The position numbers and the translations under genes were made by a program. From positions 9,507,931-9,571,930 of the forward strand of contig JARWKL010000010.1 of the NCBI GenBank assembly GCA_029961685.1: DNA of 64,000 nt. The letters are read 5' to 3'. Source of the DNA: Aristolochia californica (lineage: Eukaryota; Streptophyta; Magnoliopsida; Piperales; Aristolochiaceae). Numbering within the stretch: position 1 is the stretch's first letter; each line of letters opens with the position of its first letter. Below the pieces are notes generated by a model. That model saw only the letters and a program-made list of their open reading frames with translations, did no database searches and was not told where the DNA came from. Positions 25,738 through 39,500 of the stretch are shown piece by piece.

Positions 25738-26222
25738 ATAACAAAACTTTGGAGTTCATTTTTTAGAGCTTGAAATAATTTTTTTCACTTGCATTTGTTA
25801 TATTTTCCGAATTCTTTTGCATACATAAACTCTAAAATTTTCATTTTGGTGTGATCTTATATCTTTTTTCTTTACGAGAAAAATGGGATAGATAAAACTC
25901 AAGTTTTGATCTGAAAAAAAAATTTGAACATCCAAAAAGGAAATGCGCAAATGTTGAGAGAGATAATTCCAAAAAGTATCTTTGATTTTTAAGGATAGGC
26001 AAAAAGTGGGTTGTTGGGCTCTGGTAAATATCAGACCACACGTTAACTTGAGAATTTAATTTTTTTCTACTCCTTGAAATTTTTGGATCATTAGGCCATT
26101 TGCATGTTCAACATGTTTGTGGCAAGCATATCCACCACACTTAAAACATGTTAAGATCAGTTACAAGTCTCTTTCCTATCAAATCTATTAGGGGTTGTAC
26201 TAGTGGAACTTCCCAAACATGG
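25738..26222. repeat. Chimeric monomer: 15632-type left, 16601-type right
   Basis: The first ~60 bp carry TTTTTTAGAGCTTG and AATAATTTTTTTCAC, as at 15632 (TTTTTTAGAGTGTG). From the TTTTGGTGTGATC segment (about 25843) onward it matches 16601: GGGATAGA, AAGTTTTGATCTG, CCAAAAAGGAAATGCGC, GGCTCTGGTAAATATCAGACC and GGCCATTTGCATGTTC. Length stays at 485 bp. Relative to the left block this removes two monomer lengths (about 970 bp). Confidence 0.75.
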
Positions 26223-28648
26223 ACAACAAAACTTTGGAGTTCATTTTTTAGTGCATGAAATCATTTTCTTCACTTGCTTTTTCTATAGTTTCCAAATTCT
26301 TTTGCAAACATGAACTCTAAAATTTTCATTTTTTTGTGACCTTATATCTTTTTTCTTTACGAGAAAAAAGAGAGAGTGAAAACTCAAGTTTGGATCTGAA
26401 AAAAAAATTTGAACATCCAAAATGGAAATGCACAAATGCTGAGAGAGATAGTTCCAAAAAGTATTTGTGATTTTTAAGGATAGGCAAAAAGTGGGTTGTT
26501 GGGCTCCGGTAAATATCCAACCACAAGTTAACTTGAGAATTTATTTTTTTTCTACTCCTTGAAATTTTTGGATCATTAGGCCACTTGCATCCTCAACATG
26601 TTTCAGGCATGCATATCCACCACACTAAAAACATGTTAAGATCAGTTACAAGTCTCTTTCCTATCAAATCTATTAGGGGTTGTACTAGTGGAACTTCCCA
26701 AACATGGATAACAAAACCTTGAAGTTCATTTTTTAGTCCGTGAAATAATTTTCTTCACTTGCATTTGTTATAGTTTCCAAATTCTTTTGCATACATAAAC
26801 TCTAAAATGTTCATTTTGTTGTGATCTTATATCTTTTTTCTTTACGAGAAAAATGGGAGAGTGAAAACTGAAGTTTCGATCTGAAAAAAAAAAATTTGAA
26901 CTTCCAAAATGGAAATGCACAAATGCTGAGAGAGAAAATTCCAAAAAGTATATGTGATTTTTAAAGATAGGCAAAAAGTGGGTTGTTGGGCTCCAGTAAA
27001 TATCCAACCACACGTTAACTAGAGAATTTAATTTTTTCTTTTCCTTGAAATTTTATGATCATTAGGCCACTGGCTTCCTCAACATGGTTCTGGCATGCAT
27101 ATCCACCACACTTAAAACATGTTAGGATCAGTTACCAGTCTCTTTCCTATCAAATCTATTAGGGGTGGTACTAGTGGAACGTCCCAAACATGGATAACAA
27201 AACTTTGGAGTTCATTTTTTAGTGCATAAAATAATTTTCTTCATTTGCATTTTTTATAGTTTCCAAATTCTTTTGCATACATAAACTCTAAATTTTTTAT
27301 TTTGTTGTGATCTTATATCTTTTTTCTTTACTAGAAAAATGGGAGAGTAAAAATTCAAGTTTGGATTTGAAAAAAAAAAATTGAACATCCAAAATGGAAA
27401 TGCACAAATGCTGAGAGAGATAATTACAAAAAGTATCTGTGATTTTTAAGGATATGCAAAAAGTGGGTTGTTGGGCTCAAGTAAATATCCAACCACACGT
27501 TAACTTGAGAATTTAATTTTTTTCTACTCCTTGAAATTTTTGGATCATAAGGGCACTTGCATCCTCAACATGTTTCTGGCATCCATATCCACCACACATA
27601 AAACATGTTAGGATCAGTTACAAGTCTCTTTCCTATCCAATCTCTTAGGGGTTGTACGAGTGGAATTACCCAAACATGGATAAAAAAATTTTGGAGTTCA
27701 TTTTTTAGTGCATGAAATCATTTTCTTCACTTGCATTTGCTATAGTTTCCAAATTCTTTTGCATACATAAACTCTAAAATTTTCATTTTCGTGTGATCTT
27801 ATATCCTTTTCTTTATGAGAAAATGGGGGAGAGAAAACTGAAGAATGGATCTGAAAAAAAAAATTTGAACATCCAAAATGGAAATGCACAAATGCTGATA
27901 GAGATCATTCCAAAAAGTATCTGTGATTTTTAAGGACAGGCAAAAAGTGGGTTGTTGGGCTCCGGCAAATATCCAACCACCCGTTAACTTGAGAATTTAA
28001 TTTTTTCTACTCCTTGAAATTTTATGATCATTAGGCCACTGGCTTCCTCAACAAGGTTCTGGCATGCATATCCACCACACTTAAAACATGTTAGGATCAG
28101 CTACAAGTCTCTTTCCTATCAAATCTATTAGGGGTTGTACTAGTGGAACTTCCCAAACATGGAAAACAAAACTTTGAAGTTCTTTTTTTAGTGCGTAAAA
28201 TAATTTTCTTCACTTGCATTTGTTATAGTTTCCGAATTCTTTTGCATACATAAACTCTAAAATTTTGATTTTGTTGTGATCTTATATCTTTGTTCTTAAG
28301 TACAAAAATGGGAGAGTTAAAACTCAAGTTTGGATCTGAAAAAAAAAATTTGAACATCCAAAATGGAAATGCTCAAATGCTGAGAGAGATAATTACAAAA
28401 AGTATCTGTGATTTTTAAGGATAGGCAAAAAGTGGGTTGTTGGGCTCCAGTAAATATCCAACCACACGTTAACTTGAGAATTTAAATTTTTTCTACTCCT
28501 TGAAATTTTTGAATCATTAGGCCACTTGCATCCTCAATATGTTTCTGGCATGCATATCCACCACACATAAAACATTTTAGGATCAGTTACAAGTCTCTTT
28601 CCTATCAAATCTCTTAGGGGTTGTACTAGTGGAATTACCCAAACATGG

Positions 28649-29620
28649 ATAATAAAACTTTGGAGTTCATTTTATAGTGCATGAAATCATTTTCTTTACT
28701 TGCATTTGCTATAGTTTCCAAATTCTTTTGCATACATAAACTCTAAAATTTTCATTTTCTTGTGATCTTATATCCTTTTTCTTTAACAGAAAAATGGAGG
28801 AGAGAAAACTCAAGAATGGATGTTAAAAAAAAAATTTTGAACATCCAAAATGGAAATGCACAAATGCTGAGAAAGATAATTCCAAAATGTATCTGTGATT
28901 TTTAAGGATAGGCAAAAATTGGGTGGTTTGGCTCCGATAAATATCCAACCACACGTTAACTTGAGAGTTTAATTTTTTTGACTCCTTGAAATATTTGGAT
29001 CGTTAGGCCACTTGCATCCTCAACATGTTTCTGGCATGCATATCCACCACACATAAAATATTTTAGGATTAGTTACAAGTCTCTTTCCTATCAAATCTCT
29101 TAGGGGTTGTACTAGTGGAATTACCCAAACATGGATAATAAAACTTTGGAGTTCGTTTTATAGTGCATGAAATCATTTTCTTTACTTGCATTTGCTATAG
29201 TTTCCAAATTCTTTTGCATACATAAACTCTAAAATTTTCATTTTCTTGTGATCTTATATCCTTTTTCTTTAACAGAAAAATGGAGGAGAGAAAACTCAAG
29301 AATGGATGTTAAAAAAAAATTTTTGAACGTCCAAAATGGAAATGCACAAATGCTGAGAAAGATAATTCCAAAATGTATCTGTAATTTTTAAGGATAGGCA
29401 AAAAGTGGGTGGTTTGGCTCCGGTAAATATCCAACCACACGTTAACTTGAGAATTTAATTTTTTTCTACTCCCTGAAATTTTTGGATCATTACTCTACTT
29501 GCATCCTCAACATGTATCTGACATGCATATCCACCACACTTAAAACATGTTAGGATCAGTTACTAGTCTCTTTCCTATCAAATCTATTAGGGTTGTACTA
29601 GTGGAACTTCCCAAACACAA
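28649..29620. repeat. Recently duplicated monomer pair
   Basis: Monomers 28649 and 29135 share GGATAATAAAAC, TTTTATAGTGCATG, TTTACTTGCATTTGC, TTTAACAGAAAAATGGAGGAGAG (read as TTTAACAGAAAAA then TGGAGGAGAG), AAGAATGGATGTTAAAA, CTGAGAAAGATAATTCC, AAAATGTATCTG and GGGTGGTTTGGCTCC. They are exactly 486 bp apart. The near-identical tract runs from about 28566 to 28935 and again from about 29050 to 29420. The right half of 28649 then switches to T2-like variants (GAGAGTTTAATTTTTTTGAC, GATCGTTAGG), while 29135 continues with ordinary ones. Shared private variants at this density suggest a recent event. Confidence 0.82.
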
Positions 29621-30590
29621 ATAACAAAACTAAGGAGTTCATTTTTTAGTCTGTGAAATAATTTTCTTCACTAGCATTTTTTATAGTTTCAAAATTTTTT
29701 TGCATACATACTCTAAAATTTTCATTTTGTTGTGATCTTATATCTTTTTTCATTACGAGAAAAATGGGAGTGTGAAAAGTCATGTCTCAATCTGAAAAAA
29801 AAAATTTGAACTTCCAAAATGGAAGTGCACAAATGCTGAGAGAGATAATTCCAAAAAGTAACTGTGATTTTTAAGGATAGGGAAAAAGGGGGTTGTTGGG
29901 CTCCAGTAAATATCCAACCACACGTTAACTTGAGAATTTAATTTTTTTCTACTCCTTGAAATTTTTGGATCATTAGACCACTTGCATCCTCAACATGTTT
30001 CTGGCCTGCATATCCACCACACATAAAAAATGTTAGGATCAGTTACAAGTCTCTTTCCTATCAATTCTCTTAGGGGTTGTACTAGTGGAACTACCCAAAC
30101 ATGGATAACAAACTTTGGAGTTCATTTTTTAGTGCGTAAAATAATTTTCTTCACTTGCATTTGTTATAGTTTCCAAATTCTTTTGCATACATAAACTCTA
30201 AAATTTTCATTTTGTTGTGATCCTTAATCTTTTTTCTTTACAAGAAAACTGGGAGAGTGAAAACTCCAGTTTGGATCTGAAAAAAAAAAAATTTGTACAT
30301 CCAAAATTCAAATGCACAAATGCTGAGAGAGCTAATTCCAAAAAGTATCAGTGATTTCTAAGGATAGCCAAAAAGTGGGTTGTTGGGCTGCGGTAAATAT
30401 CCAACCACACGTTAACTTGAGAGTTTAATTTTTTCTACTCCTTGAAATATTTGGATCATTAGGCCACTTGAATCCTCAACATGTTTCTGGCATGCATATC
30501 AACCACACTTAAAACACTATAGGATCAGTTACAAGTGTCATTCCTATCAAATCTATTAGGGGTTGTACTAGTGGAACTTCCCAATCATGG
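29621..30590. repeat. Additional T1-T2 dimer copy
   Basis: 29621 has CCAAACACAAATAAC, AACTAAGGAG and TTTAGTCTGTG, the T1 signature. 30105 has GAGCTAATTCC, GATTTCTAAGG, GGGCTGCGG, GAGAGTTTAATTTTTTC and AAAACACTATAGGATC, the T2 signature in its right half. It lies about 8.7 kb downstream of the first dimer at 20905, showing that the dimer type spread beyond the triplicated cluster. Confidence 0.75.
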
Positions 30591-33500
30591 ACAACAAAAC
30601 TTTGGAGTTCATTTTTTTGTGTGTGAAATAATTTTCTTCACTTGCATTTCTTATAGTTTCCAAATTCTTTTGCATACATAAACTCTAAAATTTTCATTTA
30701 GTTGTGATCTTCTATTTTTTTCATTATGAGAAAAATAAGGGAGTGAAAACTCAAGTTTGGATCTAAAAAAAATAATAATTGAACATCCAAAATAGAAGTG
30801 CACAAATGCTGAGAGAGATAATTCCAAAAAGTATATGTGACTTTTAAGGATAGGCAAAAAGTGGGTTGTTGGGCACTGGTAAATATCCAACCACACGTTA
30901 ACTTGAGAATTTAATTTTTTCTACTCCTTGAAATTTTTGCATCATTAGGCCAGTTGCATCCTCAACATGTTTCTCGAATGCATATCCACCTTCACTTAAA
31001 ACATGTTAGGATCAGTTACAAGTCTCTTTCCTATCAAACTATTACCGGTTGTACTAGTGCAACTTCCAAAACATTGATAACAAAACTTTGGAGTTCATTT
31101 TTTAGTGCGTGAAATAATTTTTTTCACTTGCATTTGTTATAGTTTCCAAATTGTTTTGCATACATAAACTTTAAAATTTTCATTTTGTTGTGATCTTATA
31201 TCTTTTTTCTTTACGAGAAAAATGGGAGAGTGAAAACTCAGGTTTGGATCTGAAAAAAAAAATTTGAACATCCAAAATAGAAATGCACAAATGCCGAGAG
31301 AGATAATTCCAAAATAGTATCTATGATTTTTAAGGATAGGCAAAAACTGGGTTGTTGGGCTCCAGTGAATATCAAACCACACATTAACTTGAGAATTTAA
31401 CTTTTTTCTACTCCTTGAAAATTTTGGATCATCAGGCCACTTGCAACCTCAACATGTTATGGTATGCATATCCACCACACTTAAAATATGTTAGGATAAG
31501 TTACATGTCTCTTTCCTATCAAATCTATTAGGGGTTGTACTAATGGAACTTCACTAACATGGATAACAAAACTTTGGAGTTCATTTTTTAGTGCGTGAAA
31601 TAATTTTCTTCACTTGCATTTGTTATAGTTTCCAAATTCTTTTGCATTTGTAAAACTAAAATTTTCATTTTGTTGTAATCTTATATCAATTTTCTTTACG
31701 AGAAAAATCGGAGAGTAAAAACTCAAGTTTCGTTCTGAAAAAAAAAATTTGAACATCCAAATAGGAAATACGCAAATGCTGAGAGATATAATTCCAAAAA
31801 GTATCTGTGATTTTTAAGGATAGGCAAAAAGTGGGTTGTTGGGCTCCGGTAAATATCAGACCACACGTTAACTTGAGAATTTACTCTTTTTCAACTCCTT
31901 GAAAATTTTGGATCATTTGGCCACTTGCATCCTCAACATGTTTCAGTCATGCATATCCACCGCACTTAAAACATTTTAGGATCAGTTACAAGTCTCTTTT
32001 CTATGAAATCTATTAGGGGTTGTACTAGTGGAACTTCCCAAACATGGATAACAAAACTTTGGAGTTCATTTTTTAGTGCGTGAAATAATTTTCTTCACTT
32101 GCATTTGTTATAGTTTGCATATTCTTTTGTATACATAAACTCTAAAAATTTCATTTTGTTGTGATCTTATAGCTTTTTTCTTTGCGAGAAAAATGGGAGA
32201 GTGAAAACTCAAGTGTGGATCTGAAAAAAATAATTTGAACATCCAAAATAGAAATGCACAAATGCTGAGAGAGATAATTCCAAAAAGTATCTGTGATTTT
32301 TAAGAATAGGGAAAAAGTGGGTTGTTGGGCTCCGGTAAATATCCAACCACATGTGAACATGAGAATTTAATTTTTTTCAACTCCCTGAAATTTTTTGATC
32401 ATTACTCCACTTGCATCCTCAACATGTTTCTGGGATGCATATCTACCACACTTAAAACATGTTAAGATCAGTTACAAGTCTCTTTCCTATCGAATCTATT
32501 AGGGGTGTTACTAGTGGAACTACCCAAACATGGATAACAAAACTTTGGAGTTCATTTTTTAGTGTGTGAAAAAATTTTCTTGACTTGTATTTTTTATTGT
32601 TTCCAAATTCTTTTGCATACATAAACTCTAAAATTTTCATTTTGTTGTGATCTTATATCTTTTTCCTTACAAGAAAAATAGGAGGGTGAAAAATCAAGTT
32701 TTGATCTGAAAAAAAAAATTTGAACATCCAAAATGGAAATGCCGAAATGCTGAGAGAGATAATTCCAAAAAGTATCTGTGATTTTTAAGGATAAGCAAAA
32801 AAGTGGGTTGTTGGGCTCGGTAAATATCCAACTACACATTAACTTGAGAATTTAAATTTTTTCTATTCCTGGAAATATTTGGATCATTAGGCCACTTGCA
32901 TCCTCAACATGTTTCTGGGATGCATATCCACCACACTTAAAACAAGTTAGGATCAATTACAAGTCTCTTTCCTATCCAAATTATTAGGGGTTGTACTAGT
33001 GGAACTTCCCAAACATGGATAACAAAACTTTGGAGTCATTTTTTAGTGCGTGAAATAATTTTCTTCACTTGCATTTGTTACAGTTTCCAAATTCTTTTGC
33101 ATACATAAAGTCTAAAATTTTCATTTTGTTGTGATCTTATATCTTTTTTCTTTACGAGAAAAATGGGAGGGTGAAAACTCAAGTTTGGATCTGAAAAAAA
33201 AAAAATTTGAACATCCAAAATGGAAATGTCGAAATGCTGAGAGAGACAGTTCCAAAAAGTATCTGTGATTTTTAAGGATAGGCAAAAAGTGGGTTGTTGG
33301 GCTCCGCTAAATATCCAACCACACATTAACTTGAGAATTTAATTTTTTTCGATTCCTTGAAATATTTGGATGATTAGGCCACTTGCATCCTCTACATGTT
33401 TCTGGGATGCATATCCACCACACTTAAAACATGATAGGATCAGTTACATGTCTCTTTCCTATAAAATCTATTAGGGGTTGTACTAGTGGAACTTCCCAAA

Positions 33501-36500
33501 CATGGATAACAAAACTTTGGAGTTCATTTTTTAGTGCCTGAAATAATTTTCTTCACTTGCATTTGTTATAGTTTCCAAATTCTTTGACATACATAAACTC
33601 TAAAATTTTCATTTAGTTGTGGTCTGATATTTTTTTCTTTACGAGAAAAATGGGAGAGTGAAAACTCAAGTTTGGATCTGAAAAAAAAAATTTGAACATC
33701 CAAAATGGAAATGCACAAATGCTGAGAGAGATAATTCCAAAAAGTATCTGTGATTTTTAAGGATAGGGAAAAAGTGGGTTGTTGGGCTCCGGTAATTATC
33801 CAACCACACGTTAACTTGACAATTTAACTTTTTTCTTCTCCTTGCAATGTTTGGATCATTAGGCCACTTGCAACCACAACATGTTTCTGACTTGCATATC
33901 CACCACACTTAAAACATGTTAGGATCAGTTACATGTCTCTTTCCTATCAAATGTATTTAGGGTTGTACAAGTGGAAATTCCCAAACATGGATAACAAGGC
34001 ATTGGCGTTCATTTTTGAGTGCGTGAAATAATTTTCATCACTTGCATTTGTCATAGTTTCCAAATTTTTTTGCATACATAAACTAAAAAATTTTCAGTTT
34101 GTTGTGATCTTATATCTTTTTTCTTTATGATAAAAATGGAAGATTGAAAACTCAAGTTTGGATCTGAAAAAAAAAATTTGAACATCCAAAATGGAAATGC
34201 ATAAATGCTAAGAGAGATAATTCGAAAAAGCATTAGTGATTTTCAAGGATAGGCAAAAAGTGTGTTGGATGGCTCCGGTAAATATCCAACCACACGTTAA
34301 CTTGAGAATTTAATTTTTTCTACTCCTTGATAGTTTTTGATCATTAGGCGACTTGCATCCTCAATTCTTTTGGCATGCATGTCCACCACATTTAAAACAT
34401 GTTAGGATCAGTTACAAATATCTTTCCTTTCAAATCTATTAGGGGTTGTACAAGTGGACCTTCCCAAATATGGATAACAAAACATTGGAGTTCATTTTTT
34501 AGTGCATGAAATAATTTTCTTCACTTGCATTTGTTATAGTTTCCAAATTCTTTTGCGTACATAAACTCTAAAATTTTCATTTTGTTGTGATCTTATATCT
34601 TTTTTCTTTACGACAAAAATGGGAGAGTGAAAACTCAAGTTTGGATCTGAAAAAAAAAAATTTTGAACATCCAAAATGGAAATGCACAAATGCTTAGAGA
34701 CACAATTCCAAAAAGTATCAGTGATTTTTAATGATAGGCAAAAAGTGGGTTGTTGGGCACCGGTAAATATCCAACCACACGTTAACTTGAGAATTTAATT
34801 TTTTTCTACTCCTTGAAATTTTTTGATCATTAGGCCACTTGCATCCTCAACATGTTTCTGGCATGCATATTCACCACACTTAAAACAAGTTAGGATCTGT
34901 CACAAGTGTCTTTCCTATCAAATCTATTAGGGGTTGTACAAGTGGAGCTTTCCAAACATGGATAACAAAACTTTGGAGCCCATTTTTTAGTGCGTGAAAT
35001 AATATTCTTCACTTGCATTTTTTATAGTTTCCAAATTCTTTTGCATACATCAACTCTAAAATTTTTATTTTGTTGTGATCTTATATCTTTTTTCTTTACA
35101 AGAAAAATGGGAGACTGAAAACTCAAGTTTGGATCTGAAAAAAACAAATTTGAACATCCAAAAGGGAAATGCACAAATGCTGAGAGAGATAATTCCAAAA
35201 AGTATCTGTGATTTTTAAGGATAGGCAAAAAGTGGCTTGTTGGGCTCCGGTAAATATCCAACCACACGTTAACTTCAGAATTTATTTTTTTTACTCCTTG
35301 AAATTTTTTGATCATTAGGCCACTTGCATCCTCAACATGCTTCTAGCATGCATATCAACCAAACTTAAAACATGTTAGGATTAGTTACAAGTCTCTTTGC
35401 TATCAAATCTATTAGGGATTGTACTAGTGGAACTTCCCAGACAAGGATAACAAAACTTTGGAGTTCATTTTTTAGTGCGTGAAATAATTTTCTTCACTTG
35501 CATTTGTTATAATTTCCAAATTCTTTTGCATACATAAACTCTAAAACTTTCATTTTGTTGTGATCTTATATCTTTTTTCTTTACGTGAAAAATGGAAGAG
35601 TGAAAACTCAAGTTTGGATCTAAAAAAAAAAATTTGAACTTCCAAAATGGAAATGCGCAAATGCAGAGAGAGATAATTCGAAAAAGTATCTGTTATTTTT
35701 AAGGATCGGCAAAAAGTTGGTTGTTGGGCTGCGGTAAATATCCAACCACACGTTAACTTGAGAATTTAATTTTTTCTACTCCGTGAAATTTTTGGATCAT
35801 TTGGCCACTTGCATCCTCAACATGTTTCTTGCATGCATATCCACCACACTTAAAACATGTTAGGATCAGTTAAAGTCTCTTTCCTATAAAATCTAATCGG
35901 GGTTGTACTAGTGGAACTTCGCAAACATGGATAACAAAACTTTGGAGTTCATTGTTTACTGTGGGAAATAATTTTCTTCAGTTGCATTTGTTATAGTTTC
36001 CAAATTCTTTTGCATACATAAACTCTAAAATTTTCATTTTGTTGTGATCTTATATCTTTTTTCATTACGAAAAAATTGGGAGGGTGAAAACTCAAATTTG
36101 GATATGAAAAAAAAATTTTGAACATCCAAAATGGAAATGCCGAAATGCTGAGAGAGATAATTCCAAAAAGTATCTGTGATTTTTAAGGATATGCCAAAAG
36201 TGGGTTGTTGGGCTCCGCTAAATATCCAACCACACATTAACTTGAGCATTTAATTTTCTTCTACTCCTTGAAATATTTGGATCATTAGGCCACTTGCATC
36301 CTCAAGATGTTTCTGGCATGCATATCCACCACACTTAAAACACGTTAGGATCAGTTACAAGTCTCTTTCCTATCAAATCTATTAGGGGTTGTACTAGTGG
36401 AACTTTCCAAACATGTATAAAAATACATTGGGGTTCATTTTTTAGTGCGTGAAATAATTTTCATCACTTGCATTTGTCATAGTTTTCAAATTCTTTTGCA

Positions 36501-39500
36501 TACATCAACTCTAAAATCATTTTGTTGTGATCTTTAATCTTTTTTCTTTACGATAAAAATGGAAGAGCGAAAACTCAAGTTTGGATCTGAAAAAAAAAAA
36601 TTGAACATCCAAAATGGAAATGCACAAATGCTGAGAGAGATAATTCAAAAAAGCATTTGTGATTTTCAAGGATAGGCAAAAAGTGTGTTGGATGGCTCCG
36701 GTAAATATCCAACCTCACGTTAACTTGAGAATTTAATTTTTTATATTTCTTGAAACTTTTGGATCATTAGGCCACTTTCATCCCTCAACATGTTTTGGCA
36801 TGCATATCCACCACATTTAAAACTTGTTAGGATCAGTTACAAATCTCTTTCCTTTCAAATCTATTAGGGGTTGTACAAGTGGAACTTCCCTAAAATGGAT
36901 AACAAAACATTGGAGTTCATTTTTTAGTGCATGAAATAATTTTCTTCACTTGGATTTGTTATAGTTGCCAAATTCTTTTGCATACATAAACTCTAAAATT
37001 TTCATTTTGTTGTGTTCTTATATCTTTTTTCTTTTCGAGAAAAATGGGGGAATGAAAACTCAAGTTTGGATATTAAAAAAAAAATTGTACATCCAAAATG
37101 GAAATGCATAAATGCTGAGAGAGATAATTCCAAAAATTATCTATGATTTTTAAGGATACGAAAAAAGTGGGTTGCTGGGCTCCGCTAAATATCCAACCAC
37201 ACGTTAACTTAAGAAATTAATTTTTTCTACTCCTTGAAAATATTGGATCATTAGGCCACTTGCACCCTCAACATGTTTCTGGCATGCATATCCACCACAC
37301 TTAAAAACATGTTAGGATCAGTTACAAGTCTTTTTCCTATCAAATCTATTAGGGGTTGTACTAGTCAAACTTCCCAAGCATGGAAAACAAAACTTTGCAG
37401 ATTATTTTTTAGTGCGTGAAATAATTTTCTTCACTCGTATTTGTTATAGTTTCCAAATTCTTTTGCATACATAAACTCTAAAATTTTCATTTTGTTGTGA
37501 TCTTATATCTTTTTTCTTTACGATAAAAATGGGAGAGTGAAAACTCAAGTTTGGATCTGAAAAAAAAAATTGAACAACCAAAATGGAAATGCCCAAATGC
37601 TGAGAGAGATAATTCCAAAATGTATCCGTGATTTTTAAGGATAGGCAAAAAGGTTGTTGTTGGGCTGTTGTAAATATCCAACCACCCGTTAACTTGAGAA
37701 TTTAATTTTTTTCTACTCCTTGAAATTTTCTGATCATTAGGCCACTTGCATCCTCAATATGTATCTGGCATGAATTTCCACCACACTTAAAACATGTTAG
37801 GATCTGTTACAAGTCTCTTTCCTATCAAATCTATTAGGGGTTGTACTGGTGGAACTACCCAAACATGGATAACAAAACTTTGGAGTTCATTTTTTAGTGC
37901 GCTAAATAATTTTCTTCACTTGCATTGGTTATAGTTTCCAAATTCTTTCGCATACATAAACTCTATAATTTTCATTTTGTTGTAATCTTATATCTTTTTT
38001 CTTTACGAGAAAAATGGGAGAGTGAAAACTCAAGTTTGGATCTGAAAAAAAAAATTTGAACACCCAAAATGGATATGCACAAATGCTGAGAGAGATAATT
38101 CCAAAAAGTATCAGTGATTTTTAAGGATAAGCAAAGAGTTGGTTGTTGGGCACCGGTAAAGATCAGTCCACACGTTAACTTAAGAATTTTATTTTTTTCT
38201 ACTCCTTGAACTTTTTGGATCATTAGGCCACTTGCATCCTCAACATGTTTCTGGCATGCATATCCACCACACTTAAAAAATGTTATGATCAGTTACAAGT
38301 CTTTTTCCTATCAAATCTATAAGGGGTTGTACTAGTGGAACTTCCCAAACATTGATAACAAAACTTTGGCGTTCATTTTTTAAAGCATGAAATAATTTTC
38401 TTTGCTTGCATTTTTTATAGTTTCCAAATTCTTTTGCATACATAAACTCTAAAATTTTCATTTTGTTGTGATTTTTAATCTTTTATCTTTACAAGAAAAA
38501 TGGGAGATTGAAAACTCAAGTTTGGATCTAAAAAAAAAATGTTAACATCCAAAATGGAAACGCAAAAATGCTGAGAGAGAAAACTCAAAAAAGTATCTGT
38601 GATTTTTAAGGATAGGCAAAGAGTGGGTTGTTGGGCTAAGGTAAATATTCAACCACACGTTAACTTGAGAATTTAATTTTTTTCTACTCCTTGAAATTTT
38701 TGGATCATTAGGCCTCCTGCATGCTCAACATATTTCAGGCATGCATATCCACCACACTTAAAACATGTTAGGATAAGTTACAAGTATCTTTCCCATCAAA
38801 TCTATTAGGGGTTGTACTAGTGAAATTTCCCAAACTTGGATAACAAAACTTTGGAGTTCATTTTTTAGTGCGTGAAATAATTTTCTTCACTTGCATTTGT
38901 TATAGTTTCCAAATTTTTTGCATACATAAACTCTAGAATTTTCATTTTGCTGTGATCTTATATCTTTTTTCTTCACGAGAAAATGGGAGAGTGAAAACTT
39001 TAGTTTGTATCTGAAAAAAAAAAATTTGAACATCCAAAATGGAAATGCACTAATGGTAAGAGACATAATTCCAAAAAGTATCTGTTATTTTTAAGGATAG
39101 GCAAAAAGTGGGTTGTTGGGATCCGGTAAAAATCCAACCACACGTTAACTTGAGAATTTAAATTTTTTCTACACCTTGAAATTTTTGGATCATTAGGCCA
39201 CTTGCATCGTCAACATGTTTCTGGCATGCATATCCACCACATTTAAAACATGTTAGGATCAGTTACAAGTTTCTTTCCTTTCAAATCTATTAGGGGTTGT
39301 ACAAGTGGAACTTCCCAAACATGGATAACAAAACTTTGGAGTTCATTTTTTAGTGTGTGAAATAATTGTCTTCTTTGGCATTTGTTATAGTTTCTAAATT
39401 CTTTTGCATACATAAACTCTAAAATTTTGATTTTGTTGTGATCTTATATCTTTTTTCTTTACGAGAAAAATGGGGGACCAAAAACTCAAGTTTGGATCAT

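Larger units (their letters stand above)
18053..28648. repeat. Large higher-order block, right copy (10.6 kb, 22 monomers)
   Basis: Monomer starts are 18053, 18528, 19014, 19501, 19982, 20420, 20905, 21390, 21873, 22359, 22842, 23328, 23780, 24285, 24770, 25254, 25738, 26223, 26708, 27194, 27680 and 28163. Order and diagnostic variants follow the block at 10172-18052, with these differences. The dimer around 20905-23779 is present three times instead of once. The partner of 12562 is a 438-bp monomer rather than a 175-bp one. Two monomer lengths corresponding to 15632-16601 are collapsed into one chimera (25738). Three extra monomers (26223, 26708, 27194) lie before the partner of 17084. Confidence 0.78.
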
